31,480 nucleotides of DNA from a virus, in IMG/VR virus record IMGVR_UViG_3300025104_000004, positions 1 through 31,480 of that record. One strand, written 5' to 3'. This document shows positions 9,201 through 15,607 of this stretch, piece after piece (positions within the stretch are counted from its first letter, which is position 1; each line of letters begins with the position of its first letter). The position numbers and the translations under genes are program-made. Below the pieces are notes generated by a model. The model made no database searches. It was not told the origin of the DNA and saw only the letters and a program-made list of their open reading frames with translations.

Positions 9201-9583
9201 CCCGCCACTTTGAGCTTGATAAAAGATTCTTTCACCGCATCAATCGAAAACGGCATTTTGGTTGTCTGCGCAGTAAGCCACTGGAACGCCTCGTCTGCTT
9301 TTCGTGTTGACCCCATCAGCTCTGTAAGCATGATTTTCGTCTTCTCAACAGAAGCATTAATATCGACAAAAGACCTTGCCAGCGCCCCTGCACTCAACGC
9401 AGCACCCACGCCAGCAATAGCAGAGCTGAATCCCCCCAAATCGCCAGACAATCCCTTGATTCTGCCTGATAGACCTTCTACCTTCTGCTGAAAATTATCA
9501 AGACTCTGTACTGTTTTATGTATCGTTGAGGTTGCGAGGTCTTTTGCTTCGATTAGCAGTTGTATGATATGATCTTTTCCCAT
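6278..9583 (-). CDS. Tail tape measure protein (1101 aa)
   Basis: This is the longest head-to-tail protein after the chaperone pair. It sets tail length and ends up inside the tail tube. The N-terminal 80 residues are coiled-coil and Ala/Gly-rich. Residues ~75-260 match the common tape-measure domain (KTKIMLTELMGSTRKADEAF, MPFSIDAVKESF, then GIDPMGG, EELRQQLGERIP and GAMF/LAAMF-type blocks). Hydrophobic stretches occur near residues 300-375, and long charged coiled coils follow (residues ~430-720 and ~850-1010). At roughly 0.15 nm per residue, a tail of about 165 nm would be expected. The start at 9583 has only a distant GAGG and overlaps the T reading frame by 68 bases, so the exact start is less sure than the gene. 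Confidence 0.92.
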   Translation of the reverse strand: MGKDHIIQLLIEAKDLATSTIHKTVQSLDNFQQKVEGLSGRIKGLSGDLGGFSSAIAGVGAALSAGALARSFVDINASVEKTKIMLTELMGSTRKADEAFQWLTAQTTKMPFSIDAVKESFIKLKVAGIDPMGGSMQTLADAIAAFGGTDQDLKLASLAIQQMASKGVVSMEELRQQLGERIPTAMKAMAAGLGYSTDNLQAFFKAVESGSISAQTGLAAMFKELEKAHKGMSAKMMDSWGGMMSTLKSAWQQTMIALGEAGAFTKIKDAVQGVIDKINELKASGQLQIWVNQVLAAMSSLIDAFKGLAGIVSHLFMIFGSSLPVIAEWLVYLGALKTALNLAATAAALLGNKLTLVFGAFAIGWQVGKWISDLEFFGMKIGEWVQVVIANYHALFLYLQIGWQTVKKYMMEVITIGFADTSGIDKHIAALRQELVVVRDVRLSLYAKRQEQEELNKSGEKLASTITNIKENIAGYKTNIEGATGALKEHKGAVDNTTQAINKLNSIELKIGLDREELKTLSVLLTEYINRIKEAYELDKITYKDYIERKKQALESYYRSAISLQNDLIQAAGEDAAKKAAAEGELYRIMSQYRKDMIALEDEYFKYLSEKEKARLDDAELSAEQRKKIEKDLRETVQKELGQIEASYTKLYKTIDTEGNEVWSNVIVGSKKTTRELAKTFEDFVANAKEQTDILDESINKQRKIDINNSEAINAVERVREALASIPDVTTKKLVIETEYSGSPRMSFTEGIRYMKDKIKSLPTGSSFVMQFKEGGSGDDFSFAMEEKSLKIERLRFKLQQLKRLLAELRRGARATIINADAIAKTLFDIKETELAIKKLQVGTGAAITTTIKNVANASVEGTKKIKQVASEAKEVIGELGRLTDEKMKAKKFLADLTGDIITALMLDKSELLWELKEYYKKGLITAEEYKKGVDKIQQDIADKLSEYLAEGKITQAEYDKAKIAMQQDLQAEIEKMQARSLDEQMKMLKKGLTDYQDMVLGMPKTFHDAVQIIANKTKMVVASMQNDMMSAMNNIKRAVPDLLGGETLQTLQSDVAIQKDLSIHNTFQVNTFDELTTRRWLRDTVFPEWERMMQLKGVRL

Positions 9584-10186
9584 AGTCTTTAATTAAGTCC
9601 TCTATTCCAGCTTTTTTTTCTTGAAACATGCTTGTGTATTTCAGCATGTCTTTATGTCCCCCTTGCGAGGCTATATGTATTGTCCATGCGTTCTGGCATA
9701 TGTCGAGACTGCGAAGTTTGAAAACGCTCTGAACAAACAACTCAATCTGATCTACAGTGTAGCCATATATCTCTGACAAACTATGACCTGATGAAATCAG
9801 GACTTGGATTGCGTCCGCAATAGTGAAGTTATCTCCATGATCAGCTTTGCCATGTTTTTTTTAACACTGTCGTTGAAGTTTTGCTTAATAATCACTGAAA
9901 TAATTTCGATCCCATCCTCTATCATTATCTTGTCAAACCATGCTCTGTCCTTATTTAGTACCAGCCCCATTATTGTGATTATCTCATCAAACGCAACATC
10001 AAACAACGTTTGATAATCTACAGTTTCAAGATCAAGCCCCTTGCTTTGAATCGCATTAATCAGCTTAGCTGCTGCATCTGAAAAGTATTTCAGCTTGCCA
10101 AAAGGCACAGGAGAGATTGAAACAACCTCCCCAGTGCTCAATTTAACTGTCTCAGCTGGAAACAATATCTTCATTTCTTTCGTCAT
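9516..10186 (-). CDS. Tail assembly chaperone GT, made by -1 ribosomal frameshift
   Basis: This is the longer product of the chaperone pair, about 223 residues. Ribosomes slip back one base at A AAA AAC (9860-9854, minus strand) in the G frame. They then read CAT GGC AAA... through GDNFTIADAIQVLISSG and SLSEIYGYTVDQIELFV to the stop at 9516. The -1 frame is open from the slip site to the end. The junction protein reads as one smooth domain, whereas starting at the TTG at 9779 would lose the first ~25 residues. In lambda and many siphophages the G and GT proteins guide tape measure assembly. The gene overlaps the tape measure start. Confidence 0.88.
9797..10186 (-). CDS. Tail assembly chaperone G (unshifted product, 129 aa)
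   Basis: The small acidic-to-neutral protein lies between the major tail protein and the tape measure, the standard position of the G-type chaperone. It begins MTKEMKILFPAETVKLSTGEVVSISPVPFGKLKYF and has a helical middle (AKLINAIQSKG, LFDVAFDEIITIMGLVL) like other small tail chaperones of the DUF6631/XkdN-like kind. It ends at TGA 9797-9799, about 55 bases after the slippery run. The frame before the slip is shared with GT. It starts 3 bases after the major tail gene. Confidence 0.85.
   Translation of the reverse strand: MTKEMKILFPAETVKLSTGEVVSISPVPFGKLKYFSDAAAKLINAIQSKGLDLETVDYQTLFDVAFDEIITIMGLVLNKDRAWFDKIMIEDGIEIISVIIKQNFNDSVKKNMAKLIMEITSLLRTQSKS
9854..9860 (-). promoter_or_regulatory. -1 frameshift slippery heptamer A AAA AAC
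   Basis: On the minus strand the sequence reads GTT AAA AAA AAC ATG in the G frame, so the heptamer A AAA AAC is in the X XXY YYZ phase needed for simultaneous -1 slippage. The -1 frame after it has no stop for 112 codons. It lies about 60 bases before the G stop codon, which is the usual geometry of G/GT systems. Confidence 0.9.
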
Positions 10187-10189
10187 GTG

Positions 10190-10927
10190 CTATACCACCG
10201 TCCCTCGATCAATTAGTTCAAATAAGCCGGCGTAATCATTATGCAGAATGAAATCCATATTGAAACCAAAAGTTGTCCAATCCTCTCCAATAAGAGATAG
10301 GTCGCCGTTCGGAGATAACGCCGCATAACCTTTGATGTCTATTACCTTCCCGACAGGGGGGTCACCCACAAACCAGACATGTCCTTGAATGGTTGTAGTA
10401 GTTGCAGCACCCATTTTTTTTGTTGTAATAGCTGCATAAGCATAACTTATCTTTAGCGACTGTCCGTCTACTATCTCCCCAGTCGATAGACACATAATCA
10501 GTCCTGCCTTTAAATCAGCGATATAATCAACCCCCAAAACATATGTTTTTGTTTCAGCTGCATCCTTAACCACCAAGTTTGATATCATCTTTTTGCCGAG
10601 ATATATCCACCTGTCATGCGCTGATGTTACTACCTGCCCTGTTGCTGTTCCAGATGTCTGATCCTGAACTGTTGAAGCAGCCGACATAATGAACGCTCTT
10701 AAGTTGTAGTCAACCAATTCGTCAAGCGTAAAAGAGCCTGATGCCGTCTGCTTAATGACTACCTCTTTGTCCTTAACCTGTATGCCAGATCTTGAACTGA
10801 AGTGTTCTTTCTTTTCTGTGCTTATCGTGATTTTAAAATCAGGGCAGTTGCCCATATCCCGATAATTTGCCTCACCCTCAGGTTTAAAAAGCAATTTACC
10901 CTTGCCTATAGTGTAAAGTCTTTCCAT
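10190..10927 (-). CDS. Major tail (tube) protein
   Basis: This 245-residue beta-rich protein starts at ATG 10927 after AAGGAGGG. It begins MERLYTIGKGKLLFKPEG and contains strand blocks such as FKITISTEKKEHFSS and KEVVIKQTASGSFTLDEL, typical of siphophage tail tube subunits. The C-terminal half has FGFNMDFILHNDYAGLFELIDRG. It lies between the gp37-like gene and the G/GT chaperones. In contractile Mu the sheath and tube genes would occupy this place. Here there is one tail protein and no sheath, so the tail should be non-contractile. Confidence 0.82.
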   Translation of the reverse strand: MERLYTIGKGKLLFKPEGEANYRDMGNCPDFKITISTEKKEHFSSRSGIQVKDKEVVIKQTASGSFTLDELVDYNLRAFIMSAASTVQDQTSGTATGQVVTSAHDRWIYLGKKMISNLVVKDAAETKTYVLGVDYIADLKAGLIMCLSTGEIVDGQSLKISYAYAAITTKKMGAATTTTIQGHVWFVGDPPVGKVIDIKGYAALSPNGDLSLIGEDWTTFGFNMDFILHNDYAGLFELIDRGTVV

Positions 10928-10964
10928 TTATTTCCCTCCTTGATTTTTTCAATCTTCTTTCTAT

Positions 10965-11387
10965 CTATGACGACACTACCAAATAGTCTTTATACATATA
11001 CTCTTGCTCGTATATATAAGTCCTGTTTTCTATGCTGACTGCAGATTCCCTCTGCCATAATAGTATCCTATCATTAAATTCAAACCCATGCAATGCCTGC
11101 CTCATAACCTTGAGCATATCTTTTGTCTTTATCGCTTTAGCCGTGTTCATCTTCTGTGTCTTTACTACAAGATATGCTGACAACCGCACAGATACGATGC
11201 TCTTAACCGAATTTGCCCCTGCCTCGCTGACGAGTTCAGCGCCGTTATACACAAGATATACTGCTGCAGTAGTCAGCCCCTTCTGTAGATCCTCCGTATC
11301 TCCATTATAGACCTCTACTTTGCGAAATTCGCCGGTGAGTTGCAGCCTCTCTATTATTCGCTCCATCACTTCCATCACATCAATCAT
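10965..11387 (-). CDS. Mu gp37-like (DUF1834) head-tail protein
   Basis: The protein of 140 residues follows the gp36-like gene, as in Mu. It has an N-terminal helix (IDVMEVMERIIERL), a central sheet with the segment GLTTAAVYLVYNGAELVSE, and a C-terminal strand pair (RTYIYEQEYMYKDYLVV). The layout fits the DUF1834 family of head-tail connector or tail-terminator proteins. ATG 11387 overlaps the upstream stop as TGATG, and GGAGAG lies about 9 bases before it. A TTG one codon earlier is unlikely to be the start. Confidence 0.8.
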   Translation of the reverse strand: MIDVMEVMERIIERLQLTGEFRKVEVYNGDTEDLQKGLTTAAVYLVYNGAELVSEAGANSVKSIVSVRLSAYLVVKTQKMNTAKAIKTKDMLKVMRQALHGFEFNDRILLWQRESAVSIENRTYIYEQEYMYKDYLVVSS

Positions 11388-11815
11388 CAAAAACTCTCCA
11401 TAGTTTTGCGGTCAAACACCCTGTCAGATGATCTTGCCTCCACCGAGCCGTCTATTGATGCAGGCTGTGGAGATGCGCCGATGCTGACGATCCCTTTTGA
11501 TATGTCTCTTAAGAGCGATATTGCGCCGATGTGTCTGTCCTGTATCGTTTTAGGCATCTCTTTGTCCAGAGACACCCTGCTATACAGGTTATAGATAGAG
11601 ATGTCTATGCATATTTTTCTAACGATATTAGGCACCTCTGCAAATGGGACATTGTATCGGCTTCCGCAGTAAGCATCTATTACTGCGGAAGCCTGCCTTA
11701 TCGCATTTGCGGCTCTGTCAGCGTTGATCTCCCCAAAGCCCTCGTCGTCAGTCAGCTCTGTCAGCGTCTCTGATGTAATGGCTTTCTTTATATCGTCAAG
11801 CGTGCAATATGCCAT
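11387..11815 (-). CDS. Mu gp36-like (DUF1320) head completion/adaptor protein
   Basis: The product has 142 residues and begins MAYCTLDDIKKAITSETL, followed by NAIRQASAVIDAYCGSRYNVPF and VRKICIDISIYNLYSR. These are the conserved blocks of the DUF1320 (Mu gp36) adaptor family, which sits at the portal neck. The start at 11815 has GGAGG seven bases upstream and lies inside the end of the 53-residue gene, a 20-base overlap. The C-terminal ~25 residues (RSSDRVFDRKTMESF) match the usual tail of the family. Confidence 0.87.
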   Translation of the reverse strand: MAYCTLDDIKKAITSETLTELTDDEGFGEINADRAANAIRQASAVIDAYCGSRYNVPFAEVPNIVRKICIDISIYNLYSRVSLDKEMPKTIQDRHIGAISLLRDISKGIVSIGASPQPASIDGSVEARSSDRVFDRKTMESF

Positions 11816-11957
11816 CACTTGCCTCCCCAACCGCAGCTTCCACGCTCAACATTTCCGCCTCCTCATCTGTGAGCTCAATCATATCTTCCGGCATGAAAAG
11901 TTTCCCGTTGTGTATTATATACATATCTTTCACTGTATATTTCTTCGTCCCCGTCAT
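11796..11957 (-). CDS. Small head protein, Mu gp35-like (53 aa)
   Basis: This short gene lies between the major capsid and the gp36-like gene, the gp35 position of Mu-type phages. The product starts MTGTKKYTVKDMYIIHNGKL. The pattern of an N-terminal beta hairpin followed by FMPEDMIELTDEEAEML and a short Ala/Gly-rich end is typical of these small capsid-region proteins. GAGAGG lies about 7 bases before ATG 11957. Its 3' end overlaps the gp36-like gene by 20 bases, which places the next gene's ribosome binding site inside it. Confidence 0.72.
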   Translation of the reverse strand: MTGTKKYTVKDMYIIHNGKLFMPEDMIELTDEEAEMLSVEAAVGEASDGILHA

Positions 11958-12053
11958 AATCATCCTCTCTTTCGATATCTAAATATACCCCTCAGACGCG
12001 CTGTAACATGTTTACAAGGTGTCCAAAATCCAAAGACATACCAAACTATACCC

Positions 12054-12089
12054 CCACCATTCCTCCCCCACGATGGGGCGGAATGGTGG
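12054..12089 (-). other. Strong two-part hairpin after the major capsid gene
   Basis: The arms CCACCATTCC (12054-12063) and GGAATGGTGG (12080-12089) pair perfectly, and inside them CCCCA pairs with TGGGG around a 3-base loop. The hairpin begins about ten bases after the capsid stop codon. No T run follows it on the minus strand, so it is not a standard intrinsic terminator. A 3' mRNA stabiliser or partial attenuator that keeps capsid expression higher than the tail genes would fit. The rest of the gap (11958-12053) holds only a weak TGTAA/TTACA inverted repeat near 12002-12016. Confidence 0.7.
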
Positions 12090-12098
12090 CTTCCGTTC

Positions 12099-13082
12099 TT
12101 ATGTAAGCAGAGTGTCTCTCCACTTGTAACCCAGATCGAGCCCGGTGACGACTATGTCCGTCTCTTCCGCCACCTCATATACATCCTGATGCTCAGCTGG
12201 TTCTCTCCATGTGCTCAGCCTTCTTACGCTTCCGCCTTCCTGCAGCAAGCGCACCTGATATCCTGCGCTCGGTGTTTTAAGCCCTGGAGACAACGGACGA
12301 TGAAAAAGGAAACCCATACCTTTTGACGCATTCACTTCCCATATCCTTGATGCAGACCATTCAACGCCTGATTTTGTCTCTTTTGCGGTACTCATGAGGG
12401 CTTCTCCTATCAGCACCTCATCAAGCTCAAGCAGCGCCGCCAGTAAGTCAACGGTGAGCACCCCGCGCTGTGTGTATTTGATTTTGTCCAGTATGGTTGC
12501 CTCTTGCTTCAGGCTCATGAATGTTCCGTAGTCGATTATGAGGACATTGCCCTTCAGCCCTGTTTGCGACTGTATTGCTGCCTGAGCCTCAGCGATATTG
12601 GCAAGGAATGTGTTGCCGGAGCCTGCCGCCCATTTCCCGTCGGCATCCACTCCTGTAGGATTGCCGTCAAGCCATGTGTTTGCCTTGATGAGCTGCGCAA
12701 TCTTAATCTCCTTGTAAAGGTCGATCTTGTCTGAGCAGTATTCTATTGCATCCATCTCAGGCTTGAGAGCCGGTGCGTTGGGGAGTTGGGCATTCCTTCT
12801 ATCCTCATCCGTCACCTCTTTTGCAAATGCAATCTCAGTCGTGGCAATAGGAATTTCCGTAACAGGATACGAGCCTCTCTTTGCCCGTGTGCCTGCCGCC
12901 CGCAGGTCTGCCTCGTTCCTGAACCATGCGCCCTTGTGATACTTGGTTATTTTGGCTTTAGGGTTTGCCGTATCTATGATAGGAAATACCCTGTCGCCGA
13001 TATAGCTTTTGTTGCGATACTGGATGCTCACATTCTGTAAAGGTATTGATGTGAGCAGCTCTTTTATAATTGGTCCTGGCAT
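12099..13082 (-). CDS. Major capsid protein
   Basis: The 327-residue protein follows the decoration protein and scaffold, the fixed position of the major head subunit. It starts MPGPIIKELLTSIPLQNVSIQY after GGAGG, 8 bases upstream of ATG 13082. Blocks such as GDRVFPIIDTANPKAKITKYHKG, AFAKEVTDEDRRNAQLP and FLANIAEAQAAIQSQTG are typical of the HK97-fold coat proteins found in Mu-like and related phages (spine helix, then A-domain). There is no long N-terminal delta region, in keeping with the separate nested scaffold upstream. It is followed by a strong hairpin. It is not obviously close to Mu gpT itself. Confidence 0.87.
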   Translation of the reverse strand: MPGPIIKELLTSIPLQNVSIQYRNKSYIGDRVFPIIDTANPKAKITKYHKGAWFRNEADLRAAGTRAKRGSYPVTEIPIATTEIAFAKEVTDEDRRNAQLPNAPALKPEMDAIEYCSDKIDLYKEIKIAQLIKANTWLDGNPTGVDADGKWAAGSGNTFLANIAEAQAAIQSQTGLKGNVLIIDYGTFMSLKQEATILDKIKYTQRGVLTVDLLAALLELDEVLIGEALMSTAKETKSGVEWSASRIWEVNASKGMGFLFHRPLSPGLKTPSAGYQVRLLQEGGSVRRLSTWREPAEHQDVYEVAEETDIVVTGLDLGYKWRDTLLT

Positions 13083-13137
13083 TTATTTATTCCTCCTTTT
13101 TTAGTTAATCGTTTGAACCATTCACCATCTACTGTTA

Positions 13138-13896
13138 TTAGTGGACAACGGTCCCAAGGCTGTATATAGTTACAGCCGGCGATTCCACATTTGTTACTAC
13201 AGCAAGGAATCTCCTGCTGTTATTCTGAGCGATAGTCATAGTGCCTGAGAGTGTTACGCCTGTGCCTTGTGTCAGTGTGATTGTTTCAGCCGCTCCAGCA
13301 GTGTTCCTAATCGTAAACTCAAATGAAGAGCCGTTAATGCAGCCTTCAATGGCATTCACGATTTGCGTAGCAGTCGGCGTTACATCCGAGCGGTTGCCGC
13401 CGTTGGGGTTTCTCAGTATCATCCCGCCGAGCAGCTCTGCGGCGGTGTATGTCCTTGAGCCTGCTGTGCTGTCGGTTGTAACGGTGGTAATTTTTTTGAC
13501 CGCATCGTTGATTGCAGGGAATGTGCTTGTAAGAAGCACGGAGCATAAGTCGTCTGCTGCGCCAGAGGCTTCTATTACTACAGCCCTTGTATAAGCTGGC
13601 GCGCCGGCTGAATCCTTGCCTCTGCCTGCATTCGACTCCGAGACATACTCCGGCATGACGAATGTGCCTATGCCGAGTGCGGCGCTTGCATGGAGCTTGC
13701 TGACACCATAAAGCATAACGTTTGCCGCCTCGCCTGCAGCAGGCGCATTCTGGAGTATTCCCAGCGCTACTTCTGTTTCTGAGTCCGGACGCCTGACAGT
13801 GCCTGAGCTTGTAAGCACAACAAACTTGTATTGGTCATTGCTCAAGTCCTCTGCAGCCCGAAACGAAAGAGTTAATAACTTGTTTTCGCTTGCCAT
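13138..13896 (-). CDS. Capsid decoration protein (DUF2190-like) with extra C-terminal domain
   Basis: This 252-residue protein lies between scaffold and major capsid. The first ~125 residues (LSFRAAEDLSNDQYKFV, ALGILQNAPAAGEAANVMLYG) match small head-stabilising proteins of the DUF2190 kind that cap capsid axes. Residues ~140-252 form a second, Thr/Asn-rich beta domain (EFTIRNTAGAAETITLTQGTG ... AVTNVESPAVTIYSLG). That domain occurs on surfaces of many phage heads and may bind host or environmental glycan. GGAGGG lies 8 bases before the start and the gene abuts the protease stop. Confidence 0.8.
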   Translation of the reverse strand: MASENKLLTLSFRAAEDLSNDQYKFVVLTSSGTVRRPDSETEVALGILQNAPAAGEAANVMLYGVSKLHASAALGIGTFVMPEYVSESNAGRGKDSAGAPAYTRAVVIEASGAADDLCSVLLTSTFPAINDAVKKITTVTTDSTAGSRTYTAAELLGGMILRNPNGGNRSDVTPTATQIVNAIEGCINGSSFEFTIRNTAGAAETITLTQGTGVTLSGTMTIAQNNSRRFLAVVTNVESPAVTIYSLGTVVH

Positions 13897-14511
13897 CTAC
13901 TTCCCTCCTCTCAGCTCGCTGGCATATTCCTGTGCGAGCTCTGAATTTTCTTTTTGCACTTCAGCGAAGGCAACTGCATAAGACACATTCTTTGCCTTCA
14001 TCATCTCCCTTGTTTTTGCATCAAGCCTGCTCTCCGCAGTTCCCGTACCGCCTATGTCTTTAGCGCTGCCTGCTATCTCGCGGAATTCAATCTGGCTCGG
14101 CAGACTGCTAAGAAATGCCTTCATAAATTCAAGCGGAGTTTGATTTTTCTTTGCGTCTCCTTCGCTGAATTCAACAGTCGTGGAGATTGGGGCAATGGCC
14201 TGCATGAACTGCGTAATCCCCATCCCGAGCTTTTCCATTGCCGGGGTGATTATACCCTTCTTTCTAAGCCCCTCCATGAACTGCTCAATCTCCATCTTTT
14301 GAAATTCAGCCTCTTTAAGTCTTATAGCATCCTCCCTTGCCCTAAGCTCGGCATCAATCTGCCTCTGTTTTTCCTCGAATTCCCGCTCCTTCTCTTTAAG
14401 AGCTTCGCTTACTTTTGTCAGCACTTCAGACTCGCTGAAGGTAGGCGGCGCATCTTCGATAGTGACGCCTTCCTTAGCGGCATGACCCTTGATCCAGTCG
14501 AAAAACTTCAT
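13897..14511 (-). CDS. Nested scaffolding protein from an internal start
   Basis: The ATG at 14511 (codon 151 of the protease frame) is preceded by an excellent GGAGG at an 8-base spacing, better than the site of the full-length gene. Translation from it gives a 204-residue protein, MKFFDWIKGHAAKEG onward, which is almost all coiled coil (EKEREFEEKQRQIDAELRAR) plus a C-terminal capsid-binding-like tail. Mu makes its scaffold gpZ in the same way from inside gene I. The scaffold would be made in excess of protease. Confidence 0.8.
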   Translation of the reverse strand: MKFFDWIKGHAAKEGVTIEDAPPTFSESEVLTKVSEALKEKEREFEEKQRQIDAELRAREDAIRLKEAEFQKMEIEQFMEGLRKKGIITPAMEKLGMGITQFMQAIAPISTTVEFSEGDAKKNQTPLEFMKAFLSSLPSQIEFREIAGSAKDIGGTGTAESRLDAKTREMMKAKNVSYAVAFAEVQKENSELAQEYASELRGGK

Positions 14512-14961
14512 AGTTCTTTCCTCCTTCTTTTTTGAACCGTTTAAACCGTTTGACCCGTCTTCAAACTCTATAGTCAATCCGCCGTCATCGCCAAAGGCGA
14601 AATCGGGCAGCCCCTTAATAGCAGGCGGCATAGCGCCTAAAAATCCAATATGCCGCAATGTCATATCGGGATATAGCGAAATAGAGCGCTTCTTGAAAAG
14701 CCCTCTTTTAACCATATCCACAAACTCCGGGACTAAGTCTTTGAGCTTTGCGTAAAGGACGCTGCCCTTGCGCTCCAATCTCTCCACCCATCCGTATGCA
14801 GGTGCGTTGTCCTTCGGATGCCCAATCACAACCGGTGCCTCGTGCTCTTTGTGGTTGTATTTCTTGACGATGGCGTCAAGGTCTGCCTCCGTCCATGTCC
14901 TGACGTTGCCGTTTGAGTCCGTGTGAGTGCCTGCTTTGAAGACTGCTATCCAGTCATTCAT
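13897..14961 (-). CDS. Head maturation protease with in-frame scaffold (Mu gpI/gpZ-like)
   Basis: The 354-residue protein cleaves head proteins during maturation. The N-terminal protease part holds VVIGHPKD (His48), KKRSISLYPD (Ser93/Ser95) and LRHIGFLGAMPPAIKGL (His104 region), the conserved blocks of the Mu gpI serine protease. Residues 151-354 are the scaffold, with a long charged coiled coil (~190-265). Between them a degenerate 9-bp repeat has inserted in frame and encodes DGSNGLNGSKKK (136-146). ATG 14961 overlaps the gpG stop as ATGA. A second, internal start makes the scaffold alone. Confidence 0.87.
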   Translation of the reverse strand: MNDWIAVFKAGTHTDSNGNVRTWTEADLDAIVKKYNHKEHEAPVVIGHPKDNAPAYGWVERLERKGSVLYAKLKDLVPEFVDMVKRGLFKKRSISLYPDMTLRHIGFLGAMPPAIKGLPDFAFGDDGGLTIEFEDGSNGLNGSKKKEERTMKFFDWIKGHAAKEGVTIEDAPPTFSESEVLTKVSEALKEKEREFEEKQRQIDAELRAREDAIRLKEAEFQKMEIEQFMEGLRKKGIITPAMEKLGMGITQFMQAIAPISTTVEFSEGDAKKNQTPLEFMKAFLSSLPSQIEFREIAGSAKDIGGTGTAESRLDAKTREMMKAKNVSYAVAFAEVQKENSELAQEYASELRGGK

Positions 14962-15464
14962 GTTATCCGCCCCCCTTCCAACAGATAAGTTTTCAAGGCA
15001 TCTTTGATATCTGTCATGTCCCCATCAGTAACCTTAAGAAACGGTCTTGCGGGGATGTTTCTTGCAGGCAGGCGGGCTTTCTTTCTGAAGATAAATCCCT
15101 GAGCCGTCGGTATCTTAAGAGCCTTAGCATTTTTGGGGGTTATTGTCAGTGCTGGAATTCCGCCCCCGAATTGATGCACCGCCGCATAGGCTTTGTTAGT
15201 GCCTACCTGAGCGGAGTTTCTGTCATATCTCGATGAGATAGAGCTTGCAAGCTGTCCCGTATCCTGCAATGTTTTGCCTCCCTGCTTGAGCGCACGAATT
15301 GAAGGCTTCCACTTGGGGCGTCCTTCCTTTTCAAAGTTCTCCTCTACGGCATCGTGCATTATGCCCGCAACTTTTTTCATAACAGGACTCATGTCTTTGA
15401 GCCTGCCCTGTAGGTCTTTGAGCAGGGTCTGGACTTTTCTGTCGTCAATGGTGATTTTAATCAT
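14958..15464 (-). CDS. Virion morphogenesis protein, Mu gpG-like
   Basis: This 168-residue protein starts MIKITIDDRKVQTLLKDL, then PVMKKVAGIMHDAVEENFEKEGRPKWKP. It is the standard N-terminal pattern of gpG/tail-completion proteins (nF, P.W blocks), followed by LQDTGQLASSISS and YAAVHQFGGG. The start at 15464 is chosen by homology and has GGAGG 11 bases upstream. A second ATG at 15581 with GGAGG 8 bases upstream would add 39 residues that do not look like the family and are read from the antisense of the RNA gene below. The choice is therefore not fully certain. The stop overlaps the protease start. Confidence 0.83.
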   Translation of the reverse strand: MIKITIDDRKVQTLLKDLQGRLKDMSPVMKKVAGIMHDAVEENFEKEGRPKWKPSIRALKQGGKTLQDTGQLASSISSRYDRNSAQVGTNKAYAAVHQFGGGIPALTITPKNAKALKIPTAQGFIFRKKARLPARNIPARPFLKVTDGDMTDIKDALKTYLLEGGRIT

Positions 15465-15468
15465 CGTC

Positions 15469-15495
15469 TTGACAACCTCCGTTTTGTGGTATAAT
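15469..15495 (+). promoter_or_regulatory. Plus-strand promoter with exact consensus -35 and -10
   Basis: TTGACA (15469-15474) and TATAAT (15490-15495) both match the sigma-70 consensus at every base, with a 15-bp spacer, slightly short of the optimal 17. It points against all phage genes and would start a transcript near 15502. It overlaps the first codons and ribosome binding site of the gpG gene. No other exact pair of this quality was noticed in the window. Confidence 0.75.
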
Positions 15496-15501
15496 ATTGG
15501 T

Positions 15502-15607
15502 GGAAGGTTGGAGCGAGAAGCTGACTGGTGAACAGCGCCTATAGTCAGTGGAAGTTCCGGTATGGCTGTTCCATACGACATGGAAGGGACCTCCAACCTT
15601 TTATTTT
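15502..15607 (+). ncRNA. Compact three-stem RNA with a predicted kissing loop, antisense to the head operon
   Basis: This plus-strand RNA of about 105 nt fills the gap between the gpF and gpG genes. The closing stem P1 pairs AAGGTTGGAG (15504-15513) with CTCCAACCTT (15591-15600), 10 perfect pairs. Hairpin P2 pairs CTGACT and GGTG (15521-15530) with CGCC and AGTCAG (15536-15548, 3-nt bulge) and has the loop AACAG. Hairpin P3 pairs GTATGG with CCATAC (15560-15576), loop CTGTT, with TTCC/GGAA as a possible lower stem. The two 5-nt loops are exact complements. An exact-consensus promoter precedes it and a U-rich tail follows. No known family is recognised. It could regulate gpF/gpG in cis or act in trans on the host. 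Confidence 0.7.
15591..15607 (+). terminator. Terminator of the plus-strand RNA
   Basis: The 3' arm of the closing stem (CTCCAACCTT) runs straight into TTATTTT, giving a U-rich tail of nine bases with one A. The stem encloses the whole RNA rather than a short loop, so termination may depend on the complete fold. It overlaps the gpF stop codon on the other strand. Confidence 0.55.

Noticed and set aside
9516-9779. Independent gene starting at TTG 9779
   Set aside because: No ribosome site; the frame is open further upstream to the slippery heptamer, and the upstream residues belong to the chaperone domain.
15465-15581. N-terminal extension of the gpG-like gene from ATG 15581 with a GGAGG
   Set aside because: The added 39 residues do not fit the family, and the apparent ribosome site is the complement of the RNA gene's closing-stem region. 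Kept only as an alternative.
15504-15600. tRNA or tRNA-like gene
   Set aside because: There is a closing stem and two arms, but no T arm, no anticodon arm geometry and no CCA end.
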